Positions 58,777-64,000 of a DNA stretch of 64,000 nucleotides are shown piece after piece. The DNA is taken from NCBI GenBank assembly GCA_024663395.1, contig JANFAH010000064.1, forward strand, positions 62,001-126,000. The letters run 5' to 3'. The number at the start of each line of letters is the position of its first letter. Positions within the stretch are counted from its first letter, which is position 1. This DNA comes from Pisolithus tinctorius. Taxonomy: Eukaryota; Basidiomycota; Agaricomycetes; Boletales; Pisolithaceae. Under the pieces are notes generated by a model. It worked only from the letters and a program-made list of their open reading frames with translations. It did not search any database and was not told the DNA's origin. Both the position numbers and the translations under genes were made by a program.

Positions 58777-59720
58777 GGCACGCTCTTGCCCTTACCCAAG
58801 TGCCAGGGTTGTGGACCTGTCTTAGCTATGACGCTTCGCTAATCCTAAAAGCGCAACCACCCCCACACGCCCCATCATTCACTTCCCACCGCCCTGCGCA
58901 CCCTTGCCGTCCGCACGCTTTTTCCCTTTAGCCTTGTCACGTACCGCTTCCGTTACGCACTTTTCGCATAATGTTATCCCTCCAAGTAGACGAACACAGT
59001 CATCACTAATGGACGCTATTCACTCCGTACTACCACTCGGCTCCTCTTCTAATACCGTTTAATTGCACTGAGAGTACCTGCTAGCTGTCGAGAGTCGCAG
59101 ATACCATGAATGAGAGGCTATCAAAAGCATTGTTCTGACCATCCATCTGGCCATCAACCAGCGGCGACGGTCCGAAACCCTGGACCCTGCTGTCTCGGGT
59201 TCGTAAGCGTTGCACATATAGCTACATAGCTAGTTTGCGACTAAGCACATATGTCGCGCCGTCCAGTTGAGAAAGTACATAAACAGGAGCGGCCCTGAAC
59301 GACCCTGCGTAATTTCCGGCTCTTGCAAAGAACTCAACACGCAAAAAGCAGACTTTTCACGATAAGCAACCGGCTCCGAATATGGGAACAATATTATGCA
59401 TCAGGCAACCCAGAGGGGGTGCCACCGAAGGGCACCACGCTTGAAAGGTGAGGCAGGCAGGGTCTATACACGCCTCTGAGCATAATCAGATATGATGCGG
59501 CAAGGGTTGGCAATGCGTCCATGCCAACTTTGCAAGCGGGACCTGACGGGTTTTTCTTGTTTGAGTTTGGCCCAACGGCAGCATGTACATAGAAGAAGAC
59601 GTTAAGACGGTGTATTCACGTGATCGGGAAGGCGCTGCGATGAGTCGGAAGTAGTTGGTGTCAACCGAATTCATCACTATTAGCTTGGTTTTTGCTTTGT
59701 CCTTTACGATTGCTATTCAA
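58777..59720. other. C-rich to mixed spacer
   Basis: About 940 bases between the orphan and the methionine aminopeptidase gene. The first 200 bases are C-rich. No coding stretch, repeat or RNA recognised; the right end is the promoter of the next gene. Confidence 0.45.
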
Positions 59721-61546
59721 TGAGCTCGGCGCCTGTTGTCTTGTGCCAGAGCACAAAGTGTCCGCGAGGCAACCCACCGTCGCGACTCGAATGCCCAACT
59801 TGCAACAAGTACATCTGTCCCATATTTGTTGGTTCTGACTGACGTCTTTGCGTATCTAAGACTTGGAGTTCGCGGATCCTTTTTCTGTGGTCAGGAATGT
59901 TTCAAGGCGGATTGTGGGTGATTTAATTTCTTTAAACGCTGTTATGCTGACTGGCCGCATCTTCCACAGGGGTACGTTCGTTGTCACTGCAACATGCGCG
60001 GAACCCTCACTTTTGTTTGGTCAGAAAAACCACAAAGTTATTCATGATCTTGTGCGGGCTCCAAACGGTGCGCAGCTTGCTGTGTGACTAGCGTGAACGT
60101 CGCTGATTTCAAAGTGCGTTTTTTTCTTATCAGATGGTACCTTCAATCCCTTCCAAAACTACCCCTTTTCGGGAACTCTAAGACCTGTATATCCACTTTC
60201 ACCAAAACGGGAGGTCCCCGCACATATACCAAGGCCGGACTATGCACTTCGCGAAGACGGTTAGGTCCGAACTTGTGGCATGGCAACCGCGCTGACATCT
60301 GTTTCAGGAGTCCCCATATCCGAAATGCGCACGCTGGGGAATCCTCCGCGCGTTCTTGATGCGGATGAGATTCAAAAAATGCGAACAGCATGTAGAGTAT
60401 GTATATTTACTGCAACGCTCGCTCGGTTGATTTTGATTGTGATACACATTCCGTTCCCATTCCTCTTTAGCTGGGAAGAGAAGTCCTTGATCTTGCTGCG
60501 TCACATATACGTCCTGGAATCACTACGGATGAACTGGATTCTATCGTTCATCAAGCCACCATCGACAGAAATGCATACCCATCTCCGCTGAATTACCGCA
60601 AATTTCCCAAGTCTGTGTGCACGTGAGGTTTCTCGTATTCATATACGCGATATACCATCATGACACGCATATACAAGGTCTGTAAATGAAGTCATATGTC
60701 ATGGCATCCCAGACCAGCGGAAATTGAAGGAAGGGGACATTATCAATCTTGGTCGGCTAACACACCCTCACCTGGTCCCACCGTTGCTTACACCGTTCCT
60801 ACAGACATTTCACTGTATTACGACGGTAGGACGTATAATGAAAGGTGGTTTATGTTACCCACTCCACTATAGGTTTCCACAGTGACCTCAACGCAACTTA
60901 TCCTGTCGGAAATATAGACGAAGACTCTGCCAAGTTAATTCGCACCACTCGTGAATGCCTCGATGCAGCAATTAAAATGTGCAAGCCCGGTGCACTGTTT
61001 CGTGACATCGGCAAAGCCATGTCAGTTCATCTTAAAATATTCGACGTAGTTCGCTAACTTTAGGGTAGTGAACCTATTGCACGAGCGAATGGCTGCGCTG
61101 TAGTACGCACTTACACTGGTCACGGTGTAAACAACCTGTTTCACACCGCTCCTAATATTCCCCATTACGCAAAAAACAAGGCTGTTGGGTCGATGAAGCC
61201 TGGCATGGTGAGCATGGTTGGAATTTTCTCCGAAGGCAGCCCTCACCGACTCAACATTGTCAGTGCTTTACTATTGAACCTGTAAGCTGGTAGTGTTCGA
61301 CTCCAACACAACACTCTCACAGTCCATAGATGATCAATCTGGGAGGTAATTGGGACGTTCAGCATTGGGATGATTCCTGGACAGCAACTACCATCGATGG
61401 AAAGAGAAGTGCCCAGTTCGAGGAAACCCTTCTGTACGTGAGCTCGACCATTCTATACGCAGCTGCTTACTCTTCTCCATCATAGCATAACTGAGAGCGG
61501 TGTGGAAGTTCTTACTGCAGAGGGCGACAGCACGAAATCTTATTAA
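59721..61546 (+). CDS. map1: Methionine aminopeptidase 1
   Basis: Cytosolic type 1 enzyme that removes initiator methionine. The start [20 protein letters not shown] leads the N-terminal zinc finger (C..C...C..C...[13 protein letters not shown]...H). Then [80 protein letters not shown] and [20 protein letters not shown]. Metal-site regions are DISLYYDG and [10 protein letters not shown] (Asp pair), [20 protein letters not shown] (His), FTIEPM (Glu) and QFEETLL (Glu). About eleven exons, stop at 61544-61546. To keep frame between FKAD and KNHK, the finger must use a 2-base exon GG at 59970-59971, giving the conserved Trp. Without it an in-frame TAA forms. Confidence 0.93.
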
Positions 61547-63127
61547 ATCTGGTGAATATTTAGTTTATGTGACCGAACTGCAGGCTACATGGATTGTGCT
61601 GCGTCTCTGGATCCACTGGGCGAAATAGGTATCAATGTTGTGATGCACATGTATTACTTTTTGTTGATCACGTACGTCCCACTGTACAAGCAGTCTTGCA
61701 CACACTTGTATCACTTTGTATCCTTCCTTTCACCGATATCATGGTGAGGTATTTGTCTCTGTGTGAGGATGTGTATCCAGTACTCGATATTAATGTTTTT
61801 GCAGGAGACCAATTATTGAAGTGCTGCAACCCCACCATACAAAGTAGTATGCGATACACACCTTTCCCTCGCTGTCATGATATTTGTGCGGCTGTGGCTC
61901 ACACCCCAATGACATTGCCATCCCTCTGTTAGGCAGGTCGTAGACAGCTGTGGCTCGCACGAACACGAACACAAGCAGCTGTCGCTTAGATCCGAGCTTA
62001 GATGGGTGACTTGATAAGTACATAGATCTTCCGCAAGCACTGCGCTTTCAATTAGCACAGTGGTTGCCAACGGGCCGGGAATACTACGTCTCTTATGCTC
62101 ATTTCAACAAGGCGTAGCAGTACTGAAGGCATTATATGTAAACCGAGGACGAGAAATACTTCCGTATGTATTTGCTTCCGTGGCCTCAAGGCACTGATCA
62201 GGGTAATATATCTCGAGTTTCTCCCGAAAGTGGTATGGTGGTACTTATTTTATCAGCTACTGACATGTGTACGCCTTATCTTTGTTTAATTTACTTTCTA
62301 GACGTCACGCTGCCTCTAGTTCCACAATGGTATCTGTGTATTGATCGCTGACAATGTCATTAGGGTATATACATACTTGCTGTGGAAGACACGTTATCAC
62401 CTTTGTTCTGCCTCCTTCATTCAACCGCAGCTGTGTACTGCATCCAATCTGAACAAGTGACTTCAGCGATGTCAAGTAGCGACGACGAGCCCCATCTACT
62501 CGTTGAGAAGTGTGGTTCCTCGCGAGGAAGACCAATCTACGTGATTACGAAGCACACGCCGTCAGTGACAGCGTCTTTGACGACTTGACACCTTACTCAC
62601 TGTTAGCGCCAGCGACAGATACCATAGCCGGACAGTAAGTGTCGACATCTCAGTCTATGCTTAGCTTTGGACCAAAGTCTACAGAGAGAAATAAGGTGTA
62701 TGGACCTGGGGCCGGAAGCTCTAGGTTCCTACAGGGCGCGACAAGGGGGTTGCACTCAAATACAGGTGAGCTTTAAACGTCGGGCGTTCTTGGTGGCCGG
62801 CAAGTCAATACCTTATTCAGTTCTTCAACGAATCTTCTGGTGTCCTCAAGTAAGTGGCCTTCGGATGTGGCCTGTAACCATTAGGCATTTAGAAATCCAA
62901 AGATGCACAAATGCTGATTGTGGCATGGAGTTCTCTAAGACAAGCCTTCGAGACAACCCCTACATCGAGGTTCGGGGATTACCTTACTGAATTCCTTTCT
63001 TGCGGCAAGATGTCAGTCGCATGTTAAGTAATCGTCATTGTTGCTCCTTGCCTAGACCCTGCACACCTCATACCCAGGCCAGTATGCACCAGCGATGTAT
63101 AATACGTACACCACATCATCCACCGCC
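61547..63127. other. Gene-poor spacer with weak plus-strand coding signals
   Basis: No recognised gene in 1.6 kb. Around 62470 a frame starts MSSSDDEPHLLVEKCGSSRG, and an overlapping frame reads AVSDSVFDDLTPYSLLAPAT. Around 62760-62980 a frame includes IQVSFKRRAFLVAGKSIPYS. They do not join cleanly. A small lineage-specific gene or remnant is possible. Confidence 0.25.
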
Positions 63128-64000
63128 CTATGCACCAGATTTCTCGCTAATCTCCTTGTTCAGGCCTTTTGTCACTCTCTCAAAATCTTCCTGTCGATCC
63201 ACATTGGCAATGCGCTCCACAGGTACGAGATCAGAAAGGCTTTCCTTGCGCTTGCGTGACCGTACATGCATCGATTGACTGTCCGATATCTGAGCTCCAG
63301 AGGCTGTTACGGGCGTGTTTGTCTGATTGGCAGATGCCATTCGAAGCCTTTGTAGGTCCGCGTAGGAACCCTGCCGATTACGAAGCTTCCCCCGGGACGC
63401 GTCTTCATAGGCAGGAATGTAATTGATGACGTGATCATAATCGCCATGGTCCTCCTCTTCTGATTCATCAGGTGTTTGAGGCCTGCTAACTGGCGTACTG
63501 CCTCCCGATACGCTGGTGCCGGTGCGGCTCCATCCAAATAATCTCTCGTCTATCCAAGTCTGGAAAGTGTGAGTAGGACAATGTCCGTGGAGGCACTAAG
63601 ACCCTACCATTGGGTGGATAAGCAGGTTGCCCTGGGCATCTACCTGGCCGACGCTGCTCTTTCGGCGCCAAACTCCCGGGTTACCAGTTGAGGGCGGAGC
63701 ACTGGCTGGAACCAGAATTCGGAACTTCCCCTGTGTAAGACAAGTAAATAGTTACAGGGATGAAGGCAACTTACTTGGTCGAAATCATCATAAAGCTTGG
63801 GTCCAAATTCGTTGATGACGTCCACGACCTCGTTTGAAAGTCGCATCCTCATTTCCTTGACTTTGTCCAGATCTCGTTGGTGCCCAGGACCGAGGGCAAG
63901 GATAAGCGGCCTAAGCGACCTGTGAAAGTGGAGATAAGCCATAGACTCCGCAAATTAGGGCGACAAACACTTACTTCAAGACGTCCATACCCGCCTCACC
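63128..64000 (-). CDS. Glycerol-3-phosphate O-acyltransferase (Gpt2/Sct1 type), C-terminal part
   Basis: C-terminal region of the ER enzyme that starts glycerolipid synthesis; the catalytic acyltransferase motifs lie beyond base 64000. Reading leftward: DVLKSLRPLILALGPGHQRD, EMRMRLSNEVVDVINEFGPK, LYDDFDQ, then after introns GKFRILVPAS, GNPGVWRRKSSVGQVDAQGN, TWIDERLFGWSRTGTSVSGG and DESEEEDHGDYDHVINYIPA. It ends ERVTKGLNKEISEKSGA with a stop at 63128-63130. The pattern DVLKSLRPL...P.H...L...R..L...V...INE.GP...DFD followed by a WxDERLFGWSR tail fits fungal Gpt2/Sct1. The acidic/Ser-rich tail is a likely phosphoregulated region. Confidence 0.85.

Noticed and set aside
59914..60024. map1 as a pseudogene with a premature stop
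   Set aside because: The in-frame stop disappears when the two introns flanking the GG microexon are used, and all catalytic metal ligands downstream are intact.

Overview
The window is nuclear DNA from a filamentous basidiomycete fungus, most likely an Agaricomycete. Genes lie close together on both strands. Nearly all are cut by many introns of about 50-60 bases with GT...AG ends. Several proteins belong to families I know mainly from mushroom-forming fungi. No tRNA, rRNA, CRISPR array or intact transposon was seen. All gene models were joined by hand from reading frames and splice signals, so exact junctions are inferences.

Region 1-22 kb is rich in mitochondrial functions. It holds the start of C1-tetrahydrofolate synthase, the GrpE homologue Mge1, mitochondrial Phe-tRNA synthetase, the i-AAA protease Yme1, a membrane-anchored TPR protein resembling the Yme1 adaptor Mgr3, and a Ptc7-type PP2C phosphatase. 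Between them sit a disordered protein, a GCIP-family protein, a small Cys-rich protein, the TFIIH helicase Rad3/XPD and a secreted GH5 mannanase-like protein. The GH5 protein has lost both catalytic glutamates.

Region 22-41 kb holds the 1,3-beta-glucan synthase (FKS1), an LRR protein, an FHIP/RAI16-like protein of the Hook-dynein adaptor type, a DNAJC9-type J protein with a GC-AG intron, a multi-pass membrane protein, a SET-domain protein and a YMR226C-type short-chain dehydrogenase.

Region 41-64 kb holds a large disordered protein, an Eht1/Eeb1-type alpha/beta hydrolase, the RWD protein Gir2, mitochondrial ribosomal protein bS21m, a basidiomycete-type hypothetical gene, a CTD-kinase-type cyclin, eIF2B-alpha (Gcn3), two small orphans, methionine aminopeptidase 1 and the 3' part of a glycerol-3-phosphate acyltransferase. 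Gene-poor stretches lie at 9.1-11.1, 49.1-50.6, 53.4-55.9, 58.8-59.7 and 61.5-63.1 kb.

Many neighbours are divergent pairs with only 56-175 bases between start codons. The most notable observations are the GH5 pseudoenzyme, a 94-base tandem duplication in the same gene that doubled an intron and made an in-frame 33-base cassette exon, and an apparently obligatory 2-base microexon in the methionine aminopeptidase gene. The FKS1 protein is also diverged at both echinocandin hot-spot regions.
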